From positions 1 through 38,561 of the forward strand of contig CAILZI010000247.1 of NCBI GenBank assembly GCA_903838675.1: 38,561 nt of DNA, in the 5' to 3' direction. The notes under the pieces are model-generated. The model ran no database searches and was not told the DNA's origin. It saw only the letters and a list, made by a program, of their open reading frames with translations. Below are positions 17,901-24,930 of this stretch, piece by piece; the first letter of the stretch is position 1; the number at the start of each line of letters is the position of its first letter. Source of the DNA: an uncultured Verrucomicrobiota bacterium (GTDB taxonomy: Bacteria; Verrucomicrobiota; Verrucomicrobiia; Verrucomicrobiales; Verrucomicrobiaceae). The position numbers and the translations under genes are program-made.

Positions 17901-18179
17901 AGTCATCCACCCATGCCAGCGCGCCGTGTAGGGCCGCAGCGTGTCATTGAGCAGCTTCAGCGTCAGCTCTTCAAAGGCATGTGCTGCAGGGTTCTTTTCC
18001 AGCAGCCCGCGGGCGATGGCAAAAATCTTGAACACACTTTCCGCCGCCGTCTCCTCATCGCCGGAGCGGAAATGCAGATGCTGGGTGGTGATGCGCGTGA
18101 CGAGCTCCACCCACAGTGCATGTGCCGGCAGGGCGTCGGGCTTGGCCTTGGGACTGTCTTCAGGTGCGATGGTGGACAT
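14907..18179 (-). CDS. Giant patatin-like phospholipase with central membrane domain
   Basis: The 1090-residue protein has a patatin catalytic site: GLALSGGGIRSATF (oxyanion-hole GGGxR) near residue 340, nucleophile elbow STVSGGGYLG (GxSxG) near 373, and NLSDGGHIENLAAYELL (DG-G, catalytic Asp) near 903. Between Ser and Asp lie a Pro/Ala linker (~415-455) and about six hydrophobic helices from ~476 to 710. An even number of crossings would return both halves of the active site to the same side of the membrane. The N-terminal ~330 residues are helical, with a Lys/Arg-rich segment (CADKIRRRKEAA) and no recognised domain. Patatin domains normally span 200-300 residues, so this is far larger. The expected activity is hydrolysis of membrane lipid acyl esters. 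It has no partner gene on its strand. Confidence 0.85.
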   Translation of the reverse strand: MSTIAPEDSPKAKPDALPAHALWVELVTRITTQHLHFRSGDEETAAESVFKIFAIARGLLEKNPAAHAFEELTLKLLNDTLRPYTARWHGWMTEDKALHSADGRPLLKFKDAWVRQQFRRELLELQPRIRGFQEALAALKDGETPDPEWTKNPLSSAMAKVMRDKVAGTGAGHAPEAGKARPGAELGADLTAGIQKQVVMQLPVVSEGLLQTLRLWACRTAATLNEVVVDTLLYCVQRAEKGLVKLTPGQWLKKVMQRCVQWCADKIRRRKEAAINANADRQHVQDLQTAANKMTADASIEIINQCEQDELHKRRRALSLPGAVADAVPPPKLMNACGLALSGGGIRSATFCLGITQVLARRRLLPGFDYLSTVSGGGYLGAFLSAYLGTGANETKNNDAAEEVEARLKETFHVPDKAEAAPAQAAAAPALDGAIQAAAPASIPAPATQPEADTHEPRALRHLRNRSRYLLDGEFWDRLTSICMVLAGGLFNLLIVLPVPLVAALLTYFLYQTPLLKVKGAAPGVASWLPLWNAPLSILLWIALSVLSLIVLLFPRVKKLSLKEVRIDDKSRGLEHWNTCFKWMLIVTGIFLAGWLVPAGFHFYHEVSHLKVPEWLRQGFAVKSGDAWLIALGAVVTTVLTTYASRHPRKARSLGWLMNAGLLVGPLLYLLVYFGVGYRMIFMPVAEGGWHWCCVLVVTVLLLAWAWFLVDVNTYSPHGYYRDRLCECYLQSRAEADKKLEPNRNTVPITRPRLRLTELGTCMAAPYHLINATLNLPSSKDLELRGRNGDFFLFSKHYCGSPLAGYHRTEELEAADPHLDLGTAMAISGAAISSNMGWQTFNNMRLVMTLANVRLGYWLRHPALGVDEATGLHSPGPSYLMREMFAKGMDEKQPYLNLSDGGHIENLAAYELLRRRCKFIVCVDGGQEPDMQCVDLTRLERYAAIDLGIKFHYDLTDLMLQSNGYSRAYGVLVKIDYDPPPNESVRRERDPSTAQWGWMLYLKLAMVGYGPGYVMDYHRQHPIFPHQSTGDQVYDEAQFEAYRALGEAAAESFFVPELTGPGPLQDIESWFQALATTLLPDNDEAFRQEG

Positions 18180-18342
18180 GGGAGGCGTGGATTCAGACCG
18201 GCGGCAGGTGGCATGCCAGTCTTGGGGAAAGGTTCAAGTGAGAATTTGCAAGGCTAGGCTTGCAAGAGTGTGCGCTGATCTTTTGGGGATTAGGTGATCT
18301 CCTGACTCAGAACAACTCCGCCTCTCCTCTAAAATTGCGGTC

Positions 18343-18379
18343 TTGACTTGTGTGTCAAATGATACATAAATAAGTATCA
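18343..18379 (+). promoter_or_regulatory. Promoter and operator of the Res-Xre operon
   Basis: A -35 box TTGACT (18343-18348) is followed after 16 bases by CATAAA (18365-18370), a plausible -10. An inverted repeat TGATAC-N8-GTATCA (18360-18379) straddles that -10 and ends one base before the antitoxin ATG. This is the expected layout for autoregulation by the antitoxin. If the -10 is right, transcription begins only a few bases before the ATG at 18381, so the message would be nearly leaderless. Confidence 0.55.
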
Positions 18380-18380
18380 A

Positions 18381-18884
18381 ATGAAAAAGCAACCCACCAT
18401 GGTTCAAGACATAGCTGCTGTGTACCACAGCGGTGCGGACACCCGGAAGGCTGGCACCGGCATTGTGGCTTACCTGGCGCATGGGGCCACAAACAAGCGG
18501 GCACCTTGGGAGTATACCACGGCCATGCTCATTCAGTCTCTCAAGGCCGGGCTTCCCGTCCGGGAGCTTGATGATCTGCGCAGCAGCCTGGACGTCTCCA
18601 TGGAAAGGCTTGTGCCCATGCTCGGCATTTCCAAGGCCACCCTGCATCGCCGGATGGCGGCGGGCAGGCTGGACCCCGCAGAATCAGACCGCGTCGTTCG
18701 TTTTGCCCGGCTCATGGGCAAGGCCGTGGAAGTCATGGAGTCCACTGAGAATGCGCGGGCATGGCTCACCTCGGCTCAGCGCGGCCTCGGCGGTGCGGTG
18801 CCGCTGGAGTACGCGGAGACAGAAATCGGGGCCCGTGAAGTGGAAGATCTCCTCGGCCGCATTGAATACGGCGTCTATTCATGA
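18381..18884 (+). CDS. Xre/MbcA/ParS-type antitoxin of a Res-Xre system
   Basis: A 167-residue protein. The N-terminal half carries a helix-turn-helix (LDVSMERLVPMLGISKATLHRRMAAGRL, residues ~70-97). The C-terminal half has the toxin-binding region of this antitoxin family: ESDRVVRFARLMGKAVEV, ENARAWLTSAQRGLGGAVPLEYA and, at the end, EVEDLLGRIEYGVYS (the usual 'v...L..i.hGv..'). It neutralises the RES-domain toxin encoded next and, from family knowledge, represses the operon. Its stop overlaps the toxin start by 4 bases (ATGA). The first ATG lies at the edge of the operator; an in-frame ATG at 18399 is the alternative start. Confidence 0.88.
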   Translation: MKKQPTMVQDIAAVYHSGADTRKAGTGIVAYLAHGATNKRAPWEYTTAMLIQSLKAGLPVRELDDLRSSLDVSMERLVPMLGISKATLHRRMAAGRLDPAESDRVVRFARLMGKAVEVMESTENARAWLTSAQRGLGGAVPLEYAETEIGAREVEDLLGRIEYGVYS

Positions 18885-19333
18885 AGCTGCAGGCCTGGCG
18901 CATCGTGAAGGCAAAGCATGCCGCCACCGCCTTCAGTGGCGAAGGCGCGCGGCTCTACGGCGGCCGCTGGAACTCCGCCGGCTTGAGCCTCGTGTACACC
19001 AGCGGCACGCAGGCGCTGGCAGCGCTCGAATCTCTGGTGCACCTCAATCCGCCGGTGATCTTCAAGTATGCCGTCATTCCCGTCGAGTTCGATGACACAC
19101 TCGTGGAAAAGTTCACCGCCTTGCCCCCGGGCTGGATGAACTCGCCAGCCCCACCGTCCACTCGCACGCTGGGCGATCTCTGGGCCAAAGAAGCCCGCTC
19201 CGCTGTTCTTGAGCTCCCCAGCGCCATCATCCCCACCGAGTCAAACTACCTGCTCAATCCCGCGCATCCCGACTTCAAGAAAATCGTCATCGGCAAGCCC
19301 ACGCCCTTCTCGTTTGATCCCCGGCTGCTTTGA
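18881..19333 (+). CDS. RES-domain toxin
   Basis: A 150-residue protein of normal family length. The conserved RES-family features are visible: GARLYGGRWNSAG (Arg/Gly-Gly-Arg-Trp-Asn, residues ~23-35), VYTSGTQALAALESLVHL with the conserved Tyr, Ser and Glu (~39-57), and SAIIPTESNYLLNPAHPDF (~108-126) before the C-terminal FSFDPRLL. Toxins of this family deplete cellular NAD+. The start overlaps the antitoxin stop, which fits the fixed antitoxin-first order of Res-Xre loci. It is followed by only 35 bases before a convergent lipoprotein gene. Confidence 0.9.
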   Translation: MKLQAWRIVKAKHAATAFSGEGARLYGGRWNSAGLSLVYTSGTQALAALESLVHLNPPVIFKYAVIPVEFDDTLVEKFTALPPGWMNSPAPPSTRTLGDLWAKEARSAVLELPSAIIPTESNYLLNPAHPDFKKIVIGKPTPFSFDPRLL

Positions 19334-19368
19334 GGATGGACGGCGCAACAGGACAACTCTGCCCCCGC

Positions 19369-19683
19369 TCACCTCGCGCTCAAATCACGATGCTTGATCT
19401 TCATCAGCGCATCATCGGAGTGCGTCGTCAGGATCTGACGCGGGTACGACCACACGTCATAGACCTCCGTCGGGCTCACCACATACTGCTCCTTTTGCAC
19501 ACGCCCGTAGAATCCCCACACGCTGTGCTTCCAGCCCTTCGGCAGCCGGTGCTCAAAGTCCTCCCGCGCGATCGGCGGCCGCACGCCCAGCTTGTTTAAA
19601 ACCACCGCGTCATACGGCGCCGCACAGCCCGCCAGCAGCAAAGCCGCGGAGAGTGAAACGAAAGATCTAAAGCGAGTGACCAT
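19369..19683 (-). CDS. Small lipoprotein of unknown function
   Basis: From ATG 19683 (MVTRFRSFVSLSAALLLAGC) the product is 104 residues with a clear lipobox LAGC at ~17-20. The longer frame upstream has no family logic and places the signal peptide internally, so I reject it. The mature part has a tryptophan/tyrosine-rich middle (GWKHSVWGFYGRVQKEQYVVSPTEVYDVW), typical of small outer-membrane lipoproteins. No family is recognised. It runs convergently into the RES toxin gene. Confidence 0.65.
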   Translation of the reverse strand: MVTRFRSFVSLSAALLLAGCAAPYDAVVLNKLGVRPPIAREDFEHRLPKGWKHSVWGFYGRVQKEQYVVSPTEVYDVWSYPRQILTTHSDDALMKIKHRDLSAR

Positions 19684-19869
19684 GCATGCAGTGCCAACGC
19701 AGCTCCGCGGCCAGGATTGCGCGAATTCGAAAAGCCACGGGCCTCGATGCTTAAAAAGGGGGGGCGGCCTGCAGACAGAATGCATCATCGCATCGCCGTC
19801 CCCCATTTCAAAGAATCGCTGCGCGGCCTTGATCAAGGACTGGCCCGCTGACCATCGCCATGCAACGGC

Positions 19870-20643
19870 CTAAGCTTTTTCCAGCCGGTCTTTTGCCCGC
19901 TCGATATATTCGGTGATTGGAAAGAGTGGAATCTCTGTGCCGCGCACACTGCCATCCTGATCGTATTCAAAGGGGGCGTCGATGTCCTTGATGAGAAGGT
20001 ACGCATAAGTATAGACCAACGAAACAAAGAAAACGATGATGACTTCAGACGTGATCCCTTTGAAAACGGTGATCATAAGCAAGGTCATGATCAAAGTTAG
20101 AACCAGTTCCAGCAACGAATAACCGGCTGAGATAAAGTTGGTTCGGGAGATCACATTGATGCGCAAAAGAATTTTCCGCACGTTCTGGATGTCAGTCATG
20201 GCTTTGATCACTATGTTTGGAGCTATGCCCGCCTGCTCCAGCTTTTGAATGCTGTTGTTAAAAGCAGTGAAGATTTGCAGCAGTTCTTCGGTGGAAACTT
20301 TTTTCAGAAACCATTGATACATGGAGGTGCTGACGGCAAAGAGCTCCTTTTTGAGCTCCACAGCATTCAATGCCGGTTTTGAGTTGGCGCTGTAAACAAG
20401 GGTTTCTTCCACCGACTCGAGGGATGAAGCGAGTTCAGCCGGAAACTTTTCGCTCTCTTTATAATCGGCCAGGACACCTGTCAGCATCAGCCCCACCAAA
20501 AAGATGCCGGCTGTTAGGATCATCCCGATATCGCTCAATTCCATCAAGCCTTTAAATCGGACGACTTCCGTCAAGATGAGCTTGGCCGCTAAAACGACCA
20601 GAACGATTGGCAGGGAAGCGAACAATAATTTCCATTTTTTCAT
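19870..20643 (-). CDS. Four-helix integral membrane protein, unknown
   Basis: A 257-residue product with two N-terminal hydrophobic helices (LLFASLPIVLVVLAAKLIL at ~6-24, IGMILTAGIFLVGLMLTGVL at ~39-58), a ~95-residue helical region that lacks cysteines, and two C-terminal helices (LLELVLTLIMTLLMITVF, ~175-192; VIIVFFVSLVYTYAYLLI, ~198-215). LIKDIDAPFEYD after the last helix resembles the 'l.DrPF.G' motif of DUF4239-like proteins, but this is weak. Its codon use is less GC-rich than the neighbours. No operon partner is present. Confidence 0.65.
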   Translation of the reverse strand: MKKWKLLFASLPIVLVVLAAKLILTEVVRFKGLMELSDIGMILTAGIFLVGLMLTGVLADYKESEKFPAELASSLESVEETLVYSANSKPALNAVELKKELFAVSTSMYQWFLKKVSTEELLQIFTAFNNSIQKLEQAGIAPNIVIKAMTDIQNVRKILLRINVISRTNFISAGYSLLELVLTLIMTLLMITVFKGITSEVIIVFFVSLVYTYAYLLIKDIDAPFEYDQDGSVRGTEIPLFPITEYIERAKDRLEKA

Positions 20644-21416
20644 ATCAGGTGAAAATCTAAATCTGAGAACTTTTTACGGGGATGAGGTCTTTGCAGTGAA
20701 CGAGCGGGAGTGTTCTTGAGCGTGGAGAGGAGAGGTGATGTCAGGGGGGGGCTTGAGGAATGATGGGAAAAGGACGAATTCGCAGCGCAACTGGAACCCG
20801 CCATGATCAGTCTGCGCCTGATTTTGGGTCCCCGAAGACCACCGAGGCTGTATTCATAGCGGATTCTTTACGCTTGCAAGCGAAGCCTTACTAATCGCCC
20901 AGCAATTATTTTTTCAATCAATCACAACAGCCAGGGAAGACTGGCGCCTGGTTAATCTCAAACCCTGACACCTGAAACTAGCCCAAAATGGGGTCAGGAT
21001 GCAAATTCTTGACAAAAATTTACTCGTTCATTCTGCCCTATTAGAAGATGCTGACCCAAGCCCGTAAGACTGGCTGCTGGCCATGGAGAAGCGCACCCGT
21101 GCTGCAACCTCGCCCTCTGCCCGCAGGAGCACAAGACTCTCAAGCGCGCGGTGCCCATGGCCAGACGCACGCTGCATGGCTGCCCCAAAGCGCACGACAA
21201 GGGCCTCGAAGACATCCGTTCCAACCAGGCGCTGATCGATGAGCAGAGGCCGAAGGGCACCAAAAAAGAAGCCCAATGCTGGAGCCCTGACATGACAAAA
21301 ATACATAAAGAAGGCACTCAGCGGGAAAAGGGTGGTGCGGTGGGCTGCGTTGTTTGTCTGCTCACATGCTCAAAACACACGCCCTCATCTCCATGACTCC
21401 GCAGGGGAGCACCCGC
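20644..21416. other. Gene-poor spacer with a repeat and a possible decayed frame
   Basis: About 770 bases. It contains one copy of the AAAATGGGGTCAGGATGC repeat (listed separately). After the repeat, the frame from ~21094 reads HPCCNLALCPQEHKTLKRAV and continues through DKGLEDIRSNQALIDEQRPK to a stop beyond 21390. It has normal-looking composition but no recognisable family and no plausible start, so it could be a fragment of a lost gene. A promoter for the downstream dehydrogenase must lie here, but I cannot place it. Confidence 0.35.
20984..21017 (+). repeat. REP-like repeat, copy 1
   Basis: CAAAATGGGGTCAGGATGCA followed by AATTCTTGACAAAA. Near-identical copies occur at 28262 and 35067 on the same strand, and a diverged copy occurs in reverse at 33553. 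Confidence 0.7.
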
Positions 21417-23951
21417 ATGCTGCTCCTGATTTCGTTTCTTCTGGCCGCCGGATGCGCGGTGGCCGCAGAGTTTGGCGACAAACGTGACAAGCCCGGCGAG
21501 GTGCAGGCGCTGCGCGTGCCGGAGAGCGAGATCCCGCCCTCCACGCCACGCACGCCGGAGGAGGAGCGGCAGTCCTTTCAGATCGCGCCGGGGTTCAGGG
21601 TGCAGCTCGTCGCGAGCGAGCCTCTCGTGGAGTCGCCGGTGGTCACGCAGATCGCGCCGGATGGCAGGCTGTGGGTGGTGGAGATGCGCGGCTTCATGGC
21701 GGCCATGGATGGCCAGGGCGAGGAACTGCCCGTGGGCCGCGTCAACGTGCTGGAGGACACCAATGGTGATGGCGTCATGGACAAGAGCACCGTCTTTCTC
21801 GATGGCCTGGTGCTGCCGCGCGCGCTGCTGCTGGTGGGAGATGGCGCGCTCATCGGCGCACCGCCGAAGCTCTGGTACTGCCGCGACACGGACGGCGATG
21901 GCCGGGCCGATGAGAAAACCGAGGTCGCCGGTGATTTCGGCGCGGTGAACAATCCCATCAATCCTCTGCTGGGAAATCCTGAGCAGGCGGCAAACTCACT
22001 GCTGTGGGCCTTCGACAACTGGATCCACGCCGCGCATTACTCGCGCATGTTCCGCTTCGAAGGCGGCAAGTTCACCCCGGCACCGTCTGCGTATCACGGC
22101 CAGTGGGGCCTCGCGCAGGATGATGACGGCCACCTGTTTTACAATTCGAACCAGGACCCGTTGCGGGTGGACATCCTGCCCGCGCATTACCTCGCGCGCA
22201 ATCCGGACTACGAGAGCGGCGGAGGCTTGAACATCCGCGTGTATACCGATCAGCTCGTGTGGCCTGCGCGTGTGAATCCCGGTGTGAACCGCGGCTACCG
22301 CGATGGCATCCTGCGCGAAAACGGGCGGCTCAAGGAGTTCACCGCAGCCTGCGCGCCGCACATCTATCGCGGCGGCGCTTTCGGCGCGGAGTTTGAGGGC
22401 AACGCCTTCATCTGCGAGCCCGCGGGAAATCTCATCAAACGCGAGATCATGACCGCGCAGGGCGGCACGCTCTCCTGCAAGGAGGCCTACGCTCAGCACG
22501 AATTCATCGCCTCCACGGACGAGCGCTTTCGTCCGGTGAATCTCACCACCGGCCCGGATGGCGCGCTGTATGTCACCGATCTCTATCGCGGCGTGCTGCA
22601 GCATCGTGAATCCTTCACCACCTACCTGCGCGGCTACTCGGAGCAGCGTGGCCTGGACAAGCCGCAGAACCTCGGCCGCATCTGGCGCATCGCACCGGAG
22701 AGCGTGAAGCCGTACGCGCGGGTGGACTTGAAAAACGAGACCTCCGCGCAGCTCGTCGCGCATCTCACGAAACCCAACAACTGGTGGCGCGAGACCGCGC
22801 AGCGCCTGCTCGTGGAGCGTGCAGATGCAAGCGCCGCACCCGCGCTCAGAATGCTCATTTTAAACAGGTCCGGAGACATGGAAAAAGTACACGCGCTGTG
22901 GACTCTCGATGGCCTGCACCAGCTCGATGAAGCGACCGTCATGGCGGCGCTCTCCGCCACGGCTCCGCGCGTGCGCGCCACCGCCATCCGCCTGTGCGAG
23001 AGCGTCATCAGGCCCGGCAGCGCCGCTGGTGAAGAGGCTCGCAGCCGCATGCTTTTCCAACTCATCGCGAAGGCCCGGCTTGATGGCGCGTTGGAGCCCG
23101 AGCCCTTTGTGCAGCAGCAGCTCGAGCTCACGCTGGGCGAGGCGGCGGACCATGAAGCCGACCGCGCGATGGCTGCGCTGGCGTGCCGGGCTGTTAAGAC
23201 TGAGTATCTGGCCGATGCCATCGCCAGCGGTCTGACCGACCGAGAACTGCCGCTGCTGGAGGAGCTGGCCGCAGATGCCGGGAGCAATGACGCGCTCGTG
23301 GCCGCGCTCTCACGCTGCATCATGGCCTCGCGCAAAGTGCCGGAGATCGAGCGCCTCGTGGCACTGGCCGCATCGTCCAGGAAAAGCGCCGCCGTGCTGG
23401 AGGGCGCACTCAGCGCTGCGCTGCGCAAGCCCGTGAAACTCGCGGCAGAGCCTGCTGCGCTGCGGCAGATCGCGGACGCGCGCGCGGCGAAATTCTCCGC
23501 GCTGCTCGTCTGGCCCGGCAAGCCCGGCGTGAAGCCCGAGCCGCCTCTCGCACCGCTCACGCAGGAGCAGCAGGCGCGCTATGAGATGGGCCGCGTGCTC
23601 TTCACCGGCGTGTGCGCCGCCTGCCACCAGCCGCATGGCAAGGGGCTCGATGGCGTGGCGCCGCCGCTCATGGATTCCGAGTGGGTGCTGGGCCCGGAGC
23701 AGCGCCTCGTGCGCATCGTTTTGCACGGACTCACCGGACCGCTCTCGGTCAAAGGCAAGACGTATTACCTCGACATGCCCGCCTTTGGCTCCCTGCCGGA
23801 TGAGCAGATCTCCGCCGTGCTCACCTACCTGCGCCGCGAGTGGGAGCACACCGCCGCGCCCGTGGAGCCCGGCACCGTCAAAGCCATCCGCGCCGCCACC
23901 GCGGACCGCCATGAGGCCTGGATGCAGGACCTCCTGCACGAGATCCGCTGA
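21417..23951 (+). CDS. PVC-type membrane-bound dehydrogenase / HEAT / cytochrome c protein
   Basis: I start at ATG 21417 because GGGGAG lies upstream at ribosome-binding distance and the signal peptide (MLLLISFLLAAGCAVAA) is then N-terminal; earlier in-frame ATG codons at 21366 and 21393 remain possible. The product is 844 residues. Residues ~50-440 form the 'Pirellula/Verrucomicrobium N-terminal' dehydrogenase beta-propeller (FRVQLVASEPLVESPV, DTNGDGVMD, TGPDGALYVTDLYRGVLQH). Residues ~450-720 are HEAT-like helices (ALWTLDGLHQLDE). The C-terminal ~120 residues are a monoheme cytochrome c with CAACH and a distal Met in YYLDMPAFG. It probably oxidises a sugar or alcohol in the periplasm and passes electrons to the fused haem. 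The secreted hydrolases downstream fit carbohydrate use. Confidence 0.85.
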   Translation: MLLLISFLLAAGCAVAAEFGDKRDKPGEVQALRVPESEIPPSTPRTPEEERQSFQIAPGFRVQLVASEPLVESPVVTQIAPDGRLWVVEMRGFMAAMDGQGEELPVGRVNVLEDTNGDGVMDKSTVFLDGLVLPRALLLVGDGALIGAPPKLWYCRDTDGDGRADEKTEVAGDFGAVNNPINPLLGNPEQAANSLLWAFDNWIHAAHYSRMFRFEGGKFTPAPSAYHGQWGLAQDDDGHLFYNSNQDPLRVDILPAHYLARNPDYESGGGLNIRVYTDQLVWPARVNPGVNRGYRDGILRENGRLKEFTAACAPHIYRGGAFGAEFEGNAFICEPAGNLIKREIMTAQGGTLSCKEAYAQHEFIASTDERFRPVNLTTGPDGALYVTDLYRGVLQHRESFTTYLRGYSEQRGLDKPQNLGRIWRIAPESVKPYARVDLKNETSAQLVAHLTKPNNWWRETAQRLLVERADASAAPALRMLILNRSGDMEKVHALWTLDGLHQLDEATVMAALSATAPRVRATAIRLCESVIRPGSAAGEEARSRMLFQLIAKARLDGALEPEPFVQQQLELTLGEAADHEADRAMAALACRAVKTEYLADAIASGLTDRELPLLEELAADAGSNDALVAALSRCIMASRKVPEIERLVALAASSRKSAAVLEGALSAALRKPVKLAAEPAALRQIADARAAKFSALLVWPGKPGVKPEPPLAPLTQEQQARYEMGRVLFTGVCAACHQPHGKGLDGVAPPLMDSEWVLGPEQRLVRIVLHGLTGPLSVKGKTYYLDMPAFGSLPDEQISAVLTYLRREWEHTAAPVEPGTVKAIRAATADRHEAWMQDLLHEIR
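23914..23947 (+). repeat. Direct repeat, left copy (34 bases)
   Basis: The last 11 codons of the PVC dehydrogenase (AWMQDLLHEIR) lie in a 34-base segment found again, identical, at 24880-24913. Weaker similarity continues for another ~35 bases, including an ATGAG(G/A)ACCT start-like site. Confidence 0.9.
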
Positions 23952-24007
23952 ACTACCAACTTCTATGAGGACCTATTTACAAACAGCAGCTGCAGCGTTC
24001 TTCTCAA

Positions 24008-24042
24008 GCCGGAGTGGCAGGAGTCAAATCCCGGCCTTTTTT
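24008..24042 (+). terminator. Weak possible terminator
   Basis: GCCGG (24008-24012) and CCGGC (24031-24035) could pair, with T6 directly after. The stem is only 5 bases with a long loop, so this is tentative; it would separate the dehydrogenase from the inserted gene. Confidence 0.3.
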
Positions 24043-24083
24043 ATCTCGCCCATTTCATCGCTTCACACCAAGGATCACGCACC

Positions 24084-24878
24084 ATGATTGATCAAACCCT
24101 GCAGCCTTCGCTGGAAAGCCAGCAGGAAATGCTGGACCGGCTCTTTGCCATGACCCCGGAGACACGCCGCCGGCTTGATGAAGGGGACGTGCCGGAGCGC
24201 GAGCTGAGACGTGTTTACACCCTGGCCTTTAAACGAGACCCCTGGTCATTCAGGCAGCGGTGGATGGACTCGCGATGGCATTCGCCGCCAGTTGGCTTGA
24301 TGCTTGTGAGCTTGGTCCTTGGCCTGGTCATTTTCCTGGTCGTGCTGGGCTTTGGCAATCGATTGTCCGCACAGCACAGCCCCATGGCGGGCCCCTGGCT
24401 GGTGCTCGGGATCTGCGGTGCCACTCTCTACATGTATCACGCGCTGAGCGGGGGCATTCAGCAACTGACGCAGCAGGCCCGTGCGCGCCGCGCCACGCGC
24501 CCGGGTTCACGTCCCGCTCTCCAGATCATTGATGCGGAGGTGTACTCCTTTCATTCCTGGGACACCACCACCGGCTCTGAGTTCGACATGATTTTGCCCA
24601 CGTCGGAGCTTGTCCTGGACTCCATCGAAAGAGCTGTCCCTGGCGATTCGCAGAACGTGAGGGATGGCAAGGTCCCGCTGCCCATGAAGATGGCTGCGGT
24701 CAGCATCAGCGGTCCCGTCCGCATCTATCTCATTTCTGGTGCTCATCAAAGCAGCCCCCTCCGGGGGAGTATCGTGGGCATCACCCTGCGCCAGGGAGCC
24801 TCCGTCATCGAAAGGGAACCCAGTGACCAGCCGCAAAGAGGCAACATCGACCGCAATCACAAAATCTGCGCTGACTAG
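24084..24878 (+). CDS. Membrane protein of unknown function, apparently inserted
   Basis: A 264-residue product with a ribosome-binding site AAGGA 9 bases before the ATG. The N-terminus is cytoplasmic and charged (EMLDRLFAMTPETRRRLDEG). Two helices follow: VGLMLVSLVLGLVIFLVVLGFG (~72-93) and AGPWLVLGICGATLYMYHALSG (~103-124). The rest is a soluble domain rich in beta strands (ALQIIDAEVYSFHSWDTTTG ... MKMAAVSISGPVRIYLISG). No family is recognised. It lies entirely between two copies of a 34-base direct repeat formed by the end of the upstream dehydrogenase, so it seems to have entered an older dehydrogenase-peptidase gene pair. Confidence 0.65.
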   Translation: MIDQTLQPSLESQQEMLDRLFAMTPETRRRLDEGDVPERELRRVYTLAFKRDPWSFRQRWMDSRWHSPPVGLMLVSLVLGLVIFLVVLGFGNRLSAQHSPMAGPWLVLGICGATLYMYHALSGGIQQLTQQARARRATRPGSRPALQIIDAEVYSFHSWDTTTGSEFDMILPTSELVLDSIERAVPGDSQNVRDGKVPLPMKMAAVSISGPVRIYLISGAHQSSPLRGSIVGITLRQGASVIEREPSDQPQRGNIDRNHKICAD

Positions 24879-24879
24879 C

Positions 24880-24913
24880 AGGCCTGGATGCAGGACCTCC
24901 TGCACGAGATCCG
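24880..24913 (+). repeat. Direct repeat, right copy (34 bases)
   Basis: Identical to 23914-23947. Here it is non-coding, sitting between the stop of the inserted membrane-protein gene and the start of the M23 peptidase gene. Confidence 0.9.
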
Positions 24914-24930
24914 TTGAAATGCCATCTTCC

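Noticed and set aside
20984..21017. REP-like repeat read as a promoter because it contains TTGACA
   Set aside because: No acceptable -10 box lies 15-18 bases downstream in the copies checked, and copies lie at varied distances and orientations to genes.
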